Source: Borreliella californiensis (GTDB lineage Bacteria; Spirochaetota; Spirochaetia; Borreliales; Borreliaceae). From it: a stretch of DNA of 64,000 bases. A program made the position numbers and the translations under genes. Shown here piece by piece: positions 54,103-64,000 of the stretch; the stretch's first letter is position 1, and each line of letters starts with the position of its first letter. A model generated the notes under the pieces. The model made no database searches. It was not told the DNA's origin and worked only from the letters and a program-made list of their open reading frames with translations. Where the stretch lies: positions 124,001 through 188,000 of the forward strand of contig NZ_JACHFB010000001.1 of the NCBI RefSeq assembly GCF_014205885.1, in the 5' to 3' direction.

Positions 54103-56310
54103 ATGACAGATGAGAATTTAATTGATGTTAATCTGAAAAATACTAAACGATTTCTTTATCTAGTTTTATTTGGATTCCTTTTTTTAAATTTTTTATTCAT
54201 AGGCTATGCTTATATGAATTATAAAAATGAATATTTGGATCGCTTTAAATTTGATTCTAAGTTGTTTTTAAACAGTGTGTCTGCTGTTATTAAAGCTAAA
54301 TATTTGGAATCTTCTAGGTTTCTTGAGGAGCTTGTAAAAGATAGCTATAGGTTTGGGATATTGGTTAATTCTTCAAAAAGTTTTCTTTTGTCTTCAAGTT
54401 TAAAATTGGGTGATAGTTTAGATGAAAATAGCGATTTGTTTTTAAAGTCAAGAGAATTTAGCTCCATAGATAAAATTTTTAAAACTATTCCTTTAGCAGA
54501 AGATTCGCTTGAAGGCATATTTTATATTCCTATAGGGAAAAATGTTTTAATATCAAATTCAAATTTTTCATCCTTAGGCTTAAAAGATGTTAGATTGGAT
54601 CCAATTTATTCTGTTCCTGTAGAAAAAAATTCTAAATATTATTCAAGATACATGCAAATAGATGGGAAAATTTATTCTGTAATAAGTTTCCCAGTTAGAG
54701 ATTCTGTTGCAACGTTGGGTGTAATAGGGATTTTAGTATGCTTTGATGAGTCGTTAGATATTATTGAAAGCCAGTTGTATTCTTCTCTTAAATTTGGCAG
54801 TAAAAATTATAACTTTTTTATGCTTGATAGAAATTATATGCCCATTTTTTTAAATTTTAATAATATTCAGACTAAATCTTTTTCTCCAACTTATAATGAG
54901 AATTTTTTAAGAAAAGTTATAGCTTATGCTAAAAAAGATTCTTCTAGTTCTCAGTACACCTTTAATTATGAAAGAGATTTTTATTCTTTAAACTTTGTAA
55001 AAACTGATGATTTTTTGACTCAAGGGCTGATTTTAAATGTCAATTCCATTCCTATTATGTTTAAATCAAATTGGGTTATATTCTTTGTATTTTTATTATT
55101 ATCTTTTGCAATTATATTCTATTTGTGTAAAACTTTTGTTTTTTCATTAATTAATGATTTTAACAGAATTGTTGATTATCAAAAATCAAAAAGCGATCCT
55201 TTTAGCCTTGAGTCTCCCTTGGAGGTTAAGTATTCTTCATCTATTATTTCTTATATTAGCTCAAAGCTAGATAATCTGTCCTCTAAGAGTAATGAATCTT
55301 TTGAGAAGATAAAATTTTATTCTGAAGATTTGAATGAATATTTAAAACAAATAGAGATTGCTATATCAAATACTGAGAGTATAGATTCTAGCATTTTAGC
55401 TTACGAGCAACTAAGAGATACTTTTTCTAGATTTGAAAAGTCAATTGTTGATATTTTAAAAGGTTTTGAATCTATTGCTGATCCGATTAATGATCACAAT
55501 AAGTATATATCAGAAATCTCTTCAAAATTTGAAGAGAATGTTAGTTTTTTCTATAGTATAGATAAAAATTTGGAAATTTTTAATAAGGTTGCTGCTATAA
55601 ATTCTACTGATATTGAGAATATTAAAAGTAAGGTTTTTGATTTGAATATTGTTTTTGAAAATGTGAATAAAAACTTTGCAGATCTTTTGTCTCAAACAAA
55701 TAGTTTGCAAAGTGTAAATAAACTTTTAGTTTCAATTTCAGCTCAGACCAATATGCTTGCCATGAATGCAGCAATTGAAGCAGCAAAAGCAGGTGATGCA
55801 GGTAAAAGTTTTGCAGTTGTTGCTGAGGAGATTAGAAAGCTTGCTATTAATTCTGGAAAATATTCTAAAACCATTAAAGATGAGCTTAAAACGGTAGATA
55901 GTATTATTGCAGCAATTAACTCAGAGATTGATACAATTTATAAAAATTTCATAGACATTCAAGATAATGTGGATAACAGTTTTTCAAGACATGAGAAAGT
56001 AGACCTTACTCTTGCTAAGCATTTTAAAGAAATTGGCGAGTTTAAAGAAAGGTATTTGTCTCACGATACTAAGATCAGAGATGCTAAGAATATGTATAAA
56101 GAAATATTTAATAACCATTATTTTGTTAGTAGCAAGTTTAATAACTTTAGCCAAGATTTAAAAGAGTTTAAAGTTTCTAAGATTAATTTGGATGCGGTAA
56201 GTTCTCTTCAAGAATATTCATCTTTGGTGAAATCTTCTAAGGATAAGATATTAAAGACAAAGGAATTGATTCAAAAGATTAATGATGAGATTAAAGATAT
56301 TCTTTTTTAA
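54103..56310 (+). CDS. mcp: Methyl-accepting chemotaxis protein (BB0597-like)
   Basis: 735 residues. Membrane segment 1 at about 20-38, periplasmic sensor to about residue 320, membrane segment 2 ([19 protein letters not shown]), a poorly conserved HAMP-like linker, then a coiled-coil signalling domain. The tip is [20 protein letters not shown] followed by [25 protein letters not shown] precedes the ATG. The cytoplasmic part beside the tip is less like a standard receptor than its divergent neighbour, so methylation sites may differ. The 277-bp gap between the two receptor genes is AT-rich and shows no further gene. Confidence 0.93.
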   Translation: MTDENLIDVNLKNTKRFLYLVLFGFLFLNFLFIGYAYMNYKNEYLDRFKFDSKLFLNSVSAVIKAKYLESSRFLEELVKDSYRFGILVNSSKSFLLSSSLKLGDSLDENSDLFLKSREFSSIDKIFKTIPLAEDSLEGIFYIPIGKNVLISNSNFSSLGLKDVRLDPIYSVPVEKNSKYYSRYMQIDGKIYSVISFPVRDSVATLGVIGILVCFDESLDIIESQLYSSLKFGSKNYNFFMLDRNYMPIFLNFNNIQTKSFSPTYNENFLRKVIAYAKKDSSSSQYTFNYERDFYSLNFVKTDDFLTQGLILNVNSIPIMFKSNWVIFFVFLLLSFAIIFYLCKTFVFSLINDFNRIVDYQKSKSDPFSLESPLEVKYSSSIISYISSKLDNLSSKSNESFEKIKFYSEDLNEYLKQIEIAISNTESIDSSILAYEQLRDTFSRFEKSIVDILKGFESIADPINDHNKYISEISSKFEENVSFFYSIDKNLEIFNKVAAINSTDIENIKSKVFDLNIVFENVNKNFADLLSQTNSLQSVNKLLVSISAQTNMLAMNAAIEAAKAGDAGKSFAVVAEEIRKLAINSGKYSKTIKDELKTVDSIIAAINSEIDTIYKNFIDIQDNVDNSFSRHEKVDLTLAKHFKEIGEFKERYLSHDTKIRDAKNMYKEIFNNHYFVSSKFNNFSQDLKEFKVSKINLDAVSSLQEYSSLVKSSKDKILKTKELIQKINDEIKDILF

Positions 56311-56319
56311 TATTTTTGC

Positions 56320-57228
56320 TTATTTGAATCCTATGTAAAGAACTTCTTCTTCAAGTAAAAACCCAGTTTTCAAGTAGACTTCAGCTTTTACTTTTTCAAT
56401 TAAGCTTTTTATGTCGTTGGAAGTGGCATTGTTAATATTGATAATAAAGTTTCCATGATATTTAGATACTGTAGCACCGCCAATGCTTAATCCCTTGAGC
56501 TTGCACTCTTCAATTATTTGTCCACTAGGTTTGAGAAATGCTTTATTGTTTTTAAAAGTGCTTCCGCTACTTGGAAATAAATAATGACCTCTATTTATTC
56601 TTGATTGTTTATTTTTATTCATTTTTTCTTCAATAATTTTCTTATTGTCTTTTTTTAAATTCAATTCAATTTTTAATATGAAAAAGTTTTTATTTTGAAA
56701 AGGTGATTTTTTATACTTAAAGTCTTCTTTTTTAAATTCTTTGCAAATCATTTTTCCTTTATCATTTATAAATGTAATTTTTTTTAGTATCTCAGAGATT
56801 TCATTTCCAAAGCATCTAGCATTCATCCATACAGCGCCTCCTAGTGTCCCAGGTAGTCCATAGATAAATTCTAGGCCACTTAAGCCGTTATCAAGTGCAA
56901 TTTTACATAAATTTTCAAAATTTGCACCACATTCGCCAATAATTTTATTTTCGTGAATTTCTATTTTGTTTAGATATCCGGTGTATATTATTGGAAAATC
57001 AAGCTCTTTATTATCATTGACTAAAATATTTGATCCTCCCCCAAGAATAAATAGTTTAATTTTTTCTTCTATTGCTGCTTTAAAAATATTTTCAGCTTCT
57101 TTAATATTTTTAGGGGTGAGAAATAATTTCGAAATGTTTCCAATTTTATATGTTGTATAGTCAGAAAGATTTTTTGTTTTAGGCTTAATATTGATTTTTT
57201 TAAGAAAATTATTTAGGCTTTTAGGCAT
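56320..57228 (-). CDS. murB: UDP-N-acetylenolpyruvoylglucosamine reductase
   Basis: 302 residues. It reduces UDP-GlcNAc-enolpyruvate to UDP-MurNAc with NADPH and FAD, the second committed step of peptidoglycan synthesis. FAD-binding LFILGGGSNILVNDNKELDF, catalytic-region GLSGLEFIYGLPGTLGGAV and WMNARCFGNEISEIL, SSGSTFKNNKAFLKPSGQII with the proton-donor Ser, and GGATVSKYHGNFIINI are all present, as in the type IIb-like short forms. No ribosome-binding site; a promoter lies 10 bp upstream of the ATG. Confidence 0.95.
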   Translation of the reverse strand: MPKSLNNFLKKINIKPKTKNLSDYTTYKIGNISKLFLTPKNIKEAENIFKAAIEEKIKLFILGGGSNILVNDNKELDFPIIYTGYLNKIEIHENKIIGECGANFENLCKIALDNGLSGLEFIYGLPGTLGGAVWMNARCFGNEISEILKKITFINDKGKMICKEFKKEDFKYKKSPFQNKNFFILKIELNLKKDNKKIIEEKMNKNKQSRINRGHYLFPSSGSTFKNNKAFLKPSGQIIEECKLKGLSIGGATVSKYHGNFIININNATSNDIKSLIEKVKAEVYLKTGFLLEEEVLYIGFK

Positions 57229-57237
57229 ACGTACTTA

Positions 57238-57266
57238 ATAATAAATTAGATTTTTTATTTTTTCAA
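57238..57266 (-). promoter_or_regulatory. Sigma-70-like promoter abutting the murB start
   Basis: On the minus strand TTGAAA (57266-57261), 17-bp spacer, TATTAT (57243-57238), five of six matches at each hexamer. Transcription should begin two or three bases before the murB ATG at 57228. The whole murB-cysS divergent gap is only 51 bp. Confidence 0.5.
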
Positions 57267-57279
57267 TTTTGAGAAATGT

Positions 57280-58722
57280 ATGATTTTGAAGTTATATAAT
57301 ACTAGAACAAAAGATTTTTCAGAATTAACAAATTTTGAAAATGTTAAAATGTATGCTTGCGGGCCTACTGTTTATAATTATGCACACATTGGAAATTTTA
57401 GAACCTATATTTTTGGAGATTTATTAATTAAAACTTTAAGGTTTTTAGGGTATAAAGTTGATTATGCTATGAATATTACAGATATTGGGCATTTAACAGG
57501 TGATCTTGATGATGGAGAAGATAAAGTTGCTAAGACTGCAAGAGAGAAGGGCCTTACAGCTTATGAAATTAGTGAATTTTTTACAGAGGCTTTTTTTAAC
57601 GATTGTAGAAAATTAAACATTGTATATCCCGATAAAGTTCTTGTTGCAAGCAAACATATTCCCATCATGATAGAGGTTGTTAAAATTCTTGAAGAAAAAA
57701 AAATTACTTATTTTTCTAATGGTAATGTGTATTTTGATACTTCTTATTTTAAAAGCTATGGTGAGATGGCTGGCATTGATCTTATTGATAAAGATATGAC
57801 CTTGTCCAGAGTTGATATTGATAAATTTAAAAGGAATAAAACCGATTTTGTTTTATGGTTTACTAATTCTAAGTTTAAAGATCAGGAGATGAGATGGGAT
57901 TCTCCTTGGGGATTTGGTTATCCAAGTTGGCATTTGGAATGTGCTGCTATGAATTTGGAGTATTTCAAAGATACGCTTGATATTCATTTAGGAGGAGTTG
58001 ATCATATTGGAGTTCATCATATAAATGAAATAGCAATAGCAGAGTGTTTTTTGAATAAGAAATGGTGTGATATCTTTGTTCATGGAGAATTTTTGATTAT
58101 GGATTATAATAAGATGTCAAAGTCACGTGGAAATTTTATTACAGTTAAAGATTTGGAAGATCAAAATTTTTCTCCTCTTGATTTTAGATATTTGTGTTTG
58201 ACATCTCACTACAGAAACCAATTAAAATTTTCATTGGATAATCTTCAAGCAAGCAAGATTGCTAGAGAAAATTTGATAAACAGACTAAGTTATTTTTATG
58301 AATCTTTGGATTCAGCTGATCTAAATATCCTTAACAAGGATTTAAAAAATTTTAGCTTTAGTGTAGAAAAAGAATATTATGATTCTTTTGTAGAAAAAGT
58401 TTCTTTTGATTTGAATGTTGCTCAAGGATTGGCTTTACTTTGGGAGATAATTAAATCTGAAAATCTAGGTTTTGGTTCAAAGCTTAGATTAGCTTTTATT
58501 TTTGATGAGATTATGTCACTTAATCTGAGAGAAGAAATTTTGAAAAATTTAGAAAACCATGATGTAGTTATTGATGAGAATATGAAAGCTTTAATTGAAG
58601 AGAGAAGAATAGCCAAATGTGAAAAAAATTTCAAGCGTGCTGATGAAATTAGGGACTTTTTTGCCAAAAAAGGTTTTGTTTTGGTTGATACTAAGGAAGG
58701 AACTAAGGTTAAAAGAGGCTAA
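57280..58722 (+). CDS. cysS: Cysteinyl-tRNA synthetase
   Basis: 480 residues, class Ia. Zinc/active-site [20 protein letters not shown] (with Cys and the HIGH variant HIGN), [31 protein letters not shown] with zinc ligands, [14 protein letters not shown] and the KMSKS motif in [14 protein letters not shown] are present. The C-terminal DALR-like helices end [17 protein letters not shown]. The start ATG at 57280 has only a weak GAGA upstream. Followed by an exported protein gene after 3 bp and then glyA. Confidence 0.96.
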   Translation: MILKLYNTRTKDFSELTNFENVKMYACGPTVYNYAHIGNFRTYIFGDLLIKTLRFLGYKVDYAMNITDIGHLTGDLDDGEDKVAKTAREKGLTAYEISEFFTEAFFNDCRKLNIVYPDKVLVASKHIPIMIEVVKILEEKKITYFSNGNVYFDTSYFKSYGEMAGIDLIDKDMTLSRVDIDKFKRNKTDFVLWFTNSKFKDQEMRWDSPWGFGYPSWHLECAAMNLEYFKDTLDIHLGGVDHIGVHHINEIAIAECFLNKKWCDIFVHGEFLIMDYNKMSKSRGNFITVKDLEDQNFSPLDFRYLCLTSHYRNQLKFSLDNLQASKIARENLINRLSYFYESLDSADLNILNKDLKNFSFSVEKEYYDSFVEKVSFDLNVAQGLALLWEIIKSENLGFGSKLRLAFIFDEIMSLNLREEILKNLENHDVVIDENMKALIEERRIAKCEKNFKRADEIRDFFAKKGFVLVDTKEGTKVKRG

Positions 58723-58725
58723 TAT

Positions 58726-60282
58726 TTGGCTATTTTTTTAAAAAACAAATATTTTTATTTAAGCTTAATTTTTATTATTTTTTTATTTTTATTTGTTTTT
58801 TCTGGATTTTTATTTTATTCAAAGCCAATTATTTATGATATATCTCCAATTCCCACTTCACACAAGGACATTATTGTTATTAAGGGAAATAATTTGGGCT
58901 ATAGTAAAGGAGATATTAATATCAACAATAATTATTTGGTTAAAAGTAGTATTATTAGTTGGAATAACACCGAAATAGTTTTTAAAATTACAGATGAAGT
59001 AAATTCTGGGCTTATTTTTGTAAAAGGTGAAAGGGGTACTAGCAACGAACTTTTTCTTGTTATTAGTAGGCAAGTTCCTGTTAAGCTTAATAGGAAAAAT
59101 ACACCTTTTATTTTTTCAGAGGATAAAATAATTTTAAATGCAAATTCTTCAACTTTATTGCAGGGTATGAATTTGTTTTCACATTTTAGTACTATTAAAA
59201 TTTTTCTTGAAACCAAGGACAAACTTTATACAATTTTGCCTCAAAATATTTTAAATGTTTCTGAGAATAGATTAGAATTTATTTCTCCTAAAACTTTAAA
59301 TTCTGGTGGGAAGCTTTATGTTTTGTTGGACAATGTTCAAAGCAATAAAATTCCGTTTTCTGTTAAAGATGATTTTTTTAAGTGGACTTTAGGTGGTTCA
59401 AAAGAGTTTACAATAATTGAAGAGATTTATTTTAGTCAAGATGTTAGTAGCAATTTTGACTCAAACCCTGAAGATATTAATTTTAATATCTTTTATTTAA
59501 GGCCAATTGAGAATGAGCGCCAAAAAACTACAGACCTCGGCAATGAGCATCTTGATTTTAATATTGGTAATTTATTTTTTAAAAACCTTAAGACAAATAA
59601 ATTTATTTTTAAGACCAGGATAAAGACTTATAAACTTAATTTAGAATTTTTAGATGCTAAATATTTAGAAAGCATTGAGATTAATAGAGATATTAACAAT
59701 CAAGAGTACAAAAAGTATGTGCAAGACAAAAAAAAAGATTATTTATCTTATAACTCTGTTGATTTAATGTCGTTAGATTCTCTAATTTTATCCAAGACCG
59801 ATGGTAGTAATTCAGTTTATAAGTTGGCTAAAGCAATTATTGATGTTTTGATTTTAAATTTTAAAATTGTTGAGAATAATTTAAGTTTAAAAGATTCTAT
59901 TAAAGAAAGAAAAATTTCATCTAGCAATTTAGTAGTTCTTACGAATTTATTATTTTTAAAGTACGAAATTCCATTGAGAAATATAGTTGGGCTTTATTAT
60001 GATTCTAATTCTCTTAAATTAAATGAGCATTTTTGGTTTGAATTTTTTTTGGCTGGGGTTGGTTTTGTGTATTTTGATATAATAAATGCAGTATTATTTA
60101 AGGATAGCTCTAAGTATTTTTTTAATATGTCTGAGAACTATATTCAATATGGATGCAAAGAGGACTATAATAAAAATGAATTTTTTGATGGATATTTAGA
60201 TTTTGGGTTTTTAAAGTATAAAAGCTTGACAAACGGCTCGTATTCTTTAATGCGTAGGTTTGTTTTGGAGGATAATTTTTAA
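58726..60282 (+). CDS. Exported IPT/TIG plus transglutaminase-like protein, catalytic Cys absent (BB0600-like)
   Basis: 518 residues starting with TTG at 58726 (AGAGG eight bases upstream). One N-terminal membrane anchor ([20 protein letters not shown]). Two immunoglobulin-like IPT/TIG domains follow: [20 protein letters not shown] (about 35-110) and a second one from about 125 to 215. The C-terminal third resembles the transglutaminase core: [20 protein letters not shown], His435 in [20 protein letters not shown] and Asp451. The catalytic Cys expected about 395-405 ([14 protein letters not shown]) is missing, so the fold probably binds rather than catalyses. It overlaps glyA by one base. Confidence 0.7.
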   Translation: MAIFLKNKYFYLSLIFIIFLFLFVFSGFLFYSKPIIYDISPIPTSHKDIIVIKGNNLGYSKGDININNNYLVKSSIISWNNTEIVFKITDEVNSGLIFVKGERGTSNELFLVISRQVPVKLNRKNTPFIFSEDKIILNANSSTLLQGMNLFSHFSTIKIFLETKDKLYTILPQNILNVSENRLEFISPKTLNSGGKLYVLLDNVQSNKIPFSVKDDFFKWTLGGSKEFTIIEEIYFSQDVSSNFDSNPEDINFNIFYLRPIENERQKTTDLGNEHLDFNIGNLFFKNLKTNKFIFKTRIKTYKLNLEFLDAKYLESIEINRDINNQEYKKYVQDKKKDYLSYNSVDLMSLDSLILSKTDGSNSVYKLAKAIIDVLILNFKIVENNLSLKDSIKERKISSSNLVVLTNLLFLKYEIPLRNIVGLYYDSNSLKLNEHFWFEFFLAGVGFVYFDIINAVLFKDSSKYFFNMSENYIQYGCKEDYNKNEFFDGYLDFGFLKYKSLTNGSYSLMRRFVLEDNF

Positions 60283-61535
60283 TGGTAGATAATCAAATAT
60301 TTAATTTAATTGAGAAAGAAAAATTAAGAGAAAAAGAGCATATTGAGCTTATTGCTTCTGAAAATTTTACATCTTTAGAAATAAGGCAGGCTGTTGGGAG
60401 TATTTTAACCAATAAGTATGCCGAAGGATATCCCTTAAATCGATATTATGGTGGTTGTTCTTTTGTTGATGAGATTGAAACTTTAGCAATTTCAAGAGCA
60501 AAAGAGCTTTTTGGTGCAGAGTATGCTAATGTTCAACCGCATAGCGGATCTCAGGCCAATATGGCTGCCATAATGGCTCTTATTAGCCCGGGTGATAGAA
60601 TTCTTGGTATGCAATTATCTCATGGAGGACATTTAACTCACGGCAGCAGGGTAAATTTTTCTGGTATATTTTTTAATACTTATTTTTATGGTGTTTCTAG
60701 AGATTCTGAGCTAATTGATTATGATGAAGTTCTTAAAATAGCTAGAGATTGCAGACCAAATTTAATAATAGCTGGAGCTTCTTCTTATTCAAGAGAAATT
60801 GATTTTAAAAAATTTAGAGAAATAGCAGATGATGTTTCTGCTTATCTTTTGTGTGATATTGCTCATATTGCAGGTCTTATTGTTGCCGGTTTTCATAATT
60901 CTTCAATTGATGTGGCGCATCTTACTACAAGTACTACGCATAAAACTTTAAGAGGCCCAAGAGGCGGAATAATACTTTCTGGAAAGGATTTTGATAAATC
61001 AGTAAACTTTAATGGAAAAGAGAAGCCTTTGTCTAATGTTGTAAATTCTACAGTTTTTCCTGGAACTCAAGGGGGTCCTTTAGTTCATGTTATTGCGGGC
61101 AAGGCTATTGCATTCAAAGAAGCGCTTCAAGAAAATTTTAAAGAATACATTGCTAACGTAATAAAAAACACTAAAGTTATGGCTGAATATTTCAAATCGG
61201 AAGGATTTCGGATTGTTAGTGGGGGCACAGATAATCATTTGTTTTTGGTTGATCTTAGTAGCTCGGATTTCACGGGTGCTGATGCTGAGAAATTACTCGA
61301 GAGTGTAAATATTACTTTAAATAAAAATGCTATTCCTTTTGATAAAAAGAGCCCTTCTTTGGCCTCTGGCATTAGAATTGGGGGTGCTGCTATTACTTCT
61401 AGAGGCTTAAATGAAAGTGATTCTTTAAATGTTGCTAAATTTATTGTTAGAGCCTTAAAGGCAAAGTCTGATATTGAATTAAAACAAATAAAAAAGGAAG
61501 TTGTAAGATTTATTAGAGATTTTGACATGCCTTGA
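60282..61535 (+). CDS. glyA: Serine hydroxymethyltransferase
   Basis: 417 residues, PLP enzyme interconverting serine and glycine with tetrahydrofolate. [63 protein letters not shown] and the PLP lysine Lys221 in [15 protein letters not shown] are present. Its ATG overlaps the previous stop (TAATG), indicating coupled translation. Glycine made here could feed the glycine found in Lyme Borrelia peptidoglycan. Confidence 0.97.
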   Translation: MVDNQIFNLIEKEKLREKEHIELIASENFTSLEIRQAVGSILTNKYAEGYPLNRYYGGCSFVDEIETLAISRAKELFGAEYANVQPHSGSQANMAAIMALISPGDRILGMQLSHGGHLTHGSRVNFSGIFFNTYFYGVSRDSELIDYDEVLKIARDCRPNLIIAGASSYSREIDFKKFREIADDVSAYLLCDIAHIAGLIVAGFHNSSIDVAHLTTSTTHKTLRGPRGGIILSGKDFDKSVNFNGKEKPLSNVVNSTVFPGTQGGPLVHVIAGKAIAFKEALQENFKEYIANVIKNTKVMAEYFKSEGFRIVSGGTDNHLFLVDLSSSDFTGADAEKLLESVNITLNKNAIPFDKKSPSLASGIRIGGAAITSRGLNESDSLNVAKFIVRALKAKSDIELKQIKKEVVRFIRDFDMP

Positions 61536-61560
61536 TTACGTTGGAGGTTATGATCAATAA

Positions 61561-62313
61561 ATGCCAAGCCTAATTAGAATGTTTTTTTTAGTGTTGTTGT
61601 TTATTTTTATTTTTAATCCTGTTTTAATAGCAATGCTTTTTATATTATTTCCTTTTGTGTTGATACTATTTAGTTTTTTGGGTGTTTTTAGAATATATTT
61701 TACAAGAGATTACTCATATTCTAGATCTAGAGAGTTTGAATTTTATAAACTTTCTTTTTTGTTAATGGCTAAATTGCTGTCTATTTTGGGAACTGTAACT
61801 GGAGAGCAGTTAAATTATGTCAATTTTATTATCAATTCTTTGAATTTGTCTGAACGTGGTAAATCAGAATTGTATACTATCTTTCATTCTGCTATTACTA
61901 AGAATAATAATGCTGATAAAATTTTGTATACTCTTAAGCTTGGCTATTTTCAGCACAAAGATCTTTTTATATGGCTTTTTGCCTCTCTTAAAGAAATTAA
62001 CAGGCTTTCTAGGTATAAAAATTTAGAAGCTGAAAAGTTTATCTCTTATGTTGGTGTTTTTTTAGAACTTGAGTCTGATGGTTATGAAGCCTATAAAGAT
62101 ATTAATATTAAAATTGTAAATCCTTATGGTGTTTTGGGGTTAACATATAGTGCTAGTGATGATGAGATTAAAAAGGCGTATAAAGGCCTTGTTATAAAAT
62201 ATCATCCTGATAAGTTTGCAAATGATCCTGTAAGGCAAAAAGATGCAAATGATAAATTTATTAAAATTCAAGATGCTTATGAAAAAATTTGCAAAGAAAG
62301 AAATATAAGGTAA
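61561..62313 (+). CDS. Membrane-anchored DjlA-like J-domain protein (BB0602-like)
   Basis: 250 residues. Two adjacent hydrophobic segments (residues 5-45) anchor the protein; a helical middle domain (about 60-170) has TerB/DjlA character; the C-terminal J domain spans about 185-250 with the HPD motif intact (KYHPDKFAND) and the downstream KFIKIQDAYEKI. It would stimulate DnaK at the membrane. An in-frame TAA sits immediately before ATG 61561, fixing the earliest start; GGAGG is 13 bases upstream, longer than usual. Located just before p66 (opposite strand), with a shared terminator. Confidence 0.85.
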   Translation: MPSLIRMFFLVLLFIFIFNPVLIAMLFILFPFVLILFSFLGVFRIYFTRDYSYSRSREFEFYKLSFLLMAKLLSILGTVTGEQLNYVNFIINSLNLSERGKSELYTIFHSAITKNNNADKILYTLKLGYFQHKDLFIWLFASLKEINRLSRYKNLEAEKFISYVGVFLELESDGYEAYKDINIKIVNPYGVLGLTYSASDDEIKKAYKGLVIKYHPDKFANDPVRQKDANDKFIKIQDAYEKICKERNIR

Positions 62314-62336
62314 CATATTAATTATTTTTAAAGATA

Positions 62337-62362
62337 AAAAGAAGGGCCAAAGCCCTTCTTTT
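62337..62362. terminator. Bidirectional terminator between the J-protein gene and p66
   Basis: A perfect 11-bp stem AAAAGAAGGGC / GCCCTTCTTTT with loop CAAA and A/T runs on both sides. It lies 24 bp after the plus-strand stop and 5 bp past the p66 stop on the minus strand. Confidence 0.9.
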
Positions 62363-62366
62363 GCTG

Positions 62367-64000
62367 TTAGCTTCCGCTGTAGGCTATTTTGAATTGCAAG
62401 AAAGCACTACCAATAGCGGCATTATTTGTGTTTTTATTAGCAAGTTCTATAATGTTATTTGAATCCCATCCAAGAGAAATTGTTGTAAATCTTATTAGTT
62501 TTTCAAGGCTAAGCCCTGTTTTTAAATAAATTTTTGTAGCATCGCTTGAAAGTTTATTAGAAGGCCCTAAAATGTATGCGCCAATATAGGGTACTACATA
62601 TGCTTCTGTTGAAATGGATGTTATTGGAATTGCATAATCAAGATATAAAGCCAAGCCGAGCTTCATTGCATCTTCAAATGTCAGATTGGGAGTTGTATCT
62701 TTTGTTGTTGAACTTTTTTCGGTTTGATTGTTTGAATTAGTGCTTGGGCTTGCTGTAGGATAGTTTTCTACAGATTTTTGTCTTAAAATATCGTAAAGAC
62801 CGATAGATGTTATCCATCCCAGCCCATTTATAATACCTTTTTTATTGTCTTCATAGCTTGAAATTTCAACATTTAAGCTTTGAAATGAATTTTCGGATAT
62901 TGTTTTTAATTTTTTTTCTGTGTCTTTAGATCTGTAAAGGTTTTGTCCATAGCTCATTCCCAATGCAACCCCAGATTTTTTACCTTGTGCTCCAAATAGT
63001 CTTGTACTGTAGGAATCAGATCCTTTAATTGCCCAGGATTCTTTTTCTCCGGTGTCTTTATTCCAAGCAAACCCTATGCTTGCTCCTGTTGAAAATGCAA
63101 TGCCTAATTCTGTAGTTTTGCTGAAATTAAGAGCATTTCCATTTGGATCAAATATATTTTCAGCTTTTTTATTAGGATCTGAGGATGCTCCTTCTTTGAA
63201 ATTCGCTGCTTTTGAGATGTGTCCAAATACGGAAAAATCGCTTGCAAAAGGATCTATCCCAAAATCAGTTCCCATTTGCAAAATAAGATAGGTATTTTTA
63301 TCATTGATTTTGGTTAATCCAAGCTTATATTGACCTCCAAAAGATGCTAAAATTGCAGAATTTGATAAAGTTGGACTCAATAAATCGTTGCCAATCACGG
63401 ATTTATCTTTTAAAGAGTATGTTATTGATGATTTATTAAATGTTTCATTTCCATAGGCTCCTGACAAGCCAAAATTTAATTCAAAAGGTGTTTCTGCAAT
63501 TACAGATTCAGTATCTTCGTTTTGATCAAGTAGATTTTTTATTGGCTTCCATGTTGCTTGAATTCCATAAAGGATTCCTTGATATGTTTTGTTGTATGGA
63601 GTGTCTTTATCATTTTCTTGATTTCTGTTGCCCGTGCCTGTTCCTCCTATTGCAAATGTTAGGTCAAGTTTTGGGAGTTTGTATCCCAACTGAATTGTTC
63701 CTATGTTTTTAGAAGTACCTCTTGCAAGAATTGTACCCCTTACTATTCTGTCATTGCTTGGGAATCCATAGTAAGTGCTTTTAAATCCAGTCATAGGTGC
63801 AAAACTAAATAAAGACTCTTTATTAAAGTCAAAATCTGTCATAGTACTTATTTTAATAAAAAAATCGTACATATTGATTTGGGCTGTAATGTCTCCTACA
63901 TCAATTTTAAATTGATCACCTTTTTTGCCTTCAGCTTTTAATGCAAGATCTTCTACCTTAATGTAAGCTGAGAATGGATCGTCTTTACCTAATTCGGGAT
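62367..64000 (-). CDS. p66: P66 outer-membrane porin and integrin ligand, 5' end outside the window
   Basis: 544 codons of P66; the frame continues past the window edge (residues FSAYIKVEDLALKAEGKKGD before the internal Met at 63872), so roughly the first 75 residues are missing. P66 is a large outer-membrane channel and binds beta-3 integrins. The reported integrin-binding core QENDKDT is intact (about 63600-63620). Beta-barrel strands run throughout and the protein ends AFLQFKIAYSGS. Residues near the surface-exposed loop (NNQTEKSSTTKDTTPN) and NDRIVRG differ from the B31 form as I recall it, consistent with another genospecies. Terminated by the hairpin at 62337-62362. Confidence 0.97.
   Translation of the reverse strand, partial: PELGKDDPFSAYIKVEDLALKAEGKKGDQFKIDVGDITAQINMYDFFIKISTMTDFDFNKESLFSFAPMTGFKSTYYGFPSNDRIVRGTILARGTSKNIGTIQLGYKLPKLDLTFAIGGTGTGNRNQENDKDTPYNKTYQGILYGIQATWKPIKNLLDQNEDTESVIAETPFELNFGLSGAYGNETFNKSSITYSLKDKSVIGNDLLSPTLSNSAILASFGGQYKLGLTKINDKNTYLILQMGTDFGIDPFASDFSVFGHISKAANFKEGASSDPNKKAENIFDPNGNALNFSKTTELGIAFSTGASIGFAWNKDTGEKESWAIKGSDSYSTRLFGAQGKKSGVALGMSYGQNLYRSKDTEKKLKTISENSFQSLNVEISSYEDNKKGIINGLGWITSIGLYDILRQKSVENYPTASPSTNSNNQTEKSSTTKDTTPNLTFEDAMKLGLALYLDYAIPITSISTEAYVVPYIGAYILGPSNKLSSDATKIYLKTGLSLEKLIRFTTISLGWDSNNIIELANKNTNNAAIGSAFLQFKIAYSGS

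Noticed and set aside
61550..61573. Seven-codon ORF (MINKCQA) at the J-protein start as a leader peptide
   Set aside because: Its ATG is only two bases from the GGAGG, too close for initiation, and it overlaps the real start; probably chance.
62367..63872. A complete 501-residue protein starting at 63872
   Set aside because: The frame continues upstream to the window edge with sequence typical of P66, so this Met is internal.

Overview
This is a contiguous stretch of spirochaete chromosome. Gene order, protein sequences and very low GC identify it as a Lyme-group Borrelia (Borreliella, B. burgdorferi sensu lato), corresponding to about BB0553-BB0603 of strain B31 numbering. P66 and several other proteins differ from the B31 sequence as I remember it, so it is probably another genospecies; garinii, bavariensis and afzelii are possible, but I cannot decide from the sequence. 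Coding density is very high. No gene-free gap exceeds 300 bp (the largest is 277 bp, between two chemoreceptor genes). I see no insertion sequence, prophage, CRISPR array or rRNA.

Layout. 1-1146: secreted coiled-coil protein, minus strand, cut by the window edge. 1411-4604: three overlapping genes usually called hypothetical, which I read as a decayed three-subunit xanthine-dehydrogenase/CO-dehydrogenase-type complex. 4741-7315: ptsH-ptsI-crr, the general sugar phosphotransferase proteins, ending in a two-way terminator shared with htpG. 9317-12642: gnd, then three small exported barrel-like proteins in tandem. 12859-19292: a chemotaxis operon (cheW, STAS protein, cheA, cheB, receptor-tip-like protein, cheY). 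19450-25583: tRNA-Leu, pyrH, glycosyltransferase, ABC exporter pair, pyrG, membrane protein. 25724-33957: nuclease-like protein, soluble chemoreceptor, dnaE, yggT, recG. 33954-40028: wall peptidase, two MATE transporters, murD and a Fem-like ligase. 40038-49198: metG, exported nucleosidase, pta, rsmA, truncated comEC, CPBP protease, acyl-CoA ligase. 49226-56310: argS, an RnfE/NqrD-like membrane protein and two chemoreceptors. 56320-64000: murB, cysS, exported IPT/transglutaminase-like protein, glyA, DjlA-like J protein and most of p66.

The genes fit a host-dependent pathogen with minimal metabolism: PTS sugar uptake and pentose phosphate oxidation, acetate activation, nucleotide finishing steps (UMP kinase, CTP synthase) without de novo synthesis nearby, peptidoglycan assembly, and a large motility-control investment (three chemoreceptors plus a che operon).

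Main points for a second look: (1) the Xdh-like operon, in which the small subunit keeps the four cysteines of one [2Fe-2S] site but has lost the other, in an organism reported not to need iron; (2) an RnfE/NqrD-like remnant, BB0595, whose C-terminus is made of tandem copies of the argS ribosome-binding site and start codon; (3) several genes (CPBP protease, murD, murB, dnaE, soluble chemoreceptor) whose predicted promoters lie so close to the start codon that the mRNAs should be leaderless; (4) a string of proteins with intact folds but lost catalytic or ligand residues (CheB receiver, transglutaminase, zinc-binding chemoreceptor domain). All homology statements rest on reading motifs by eye; no database search was run.
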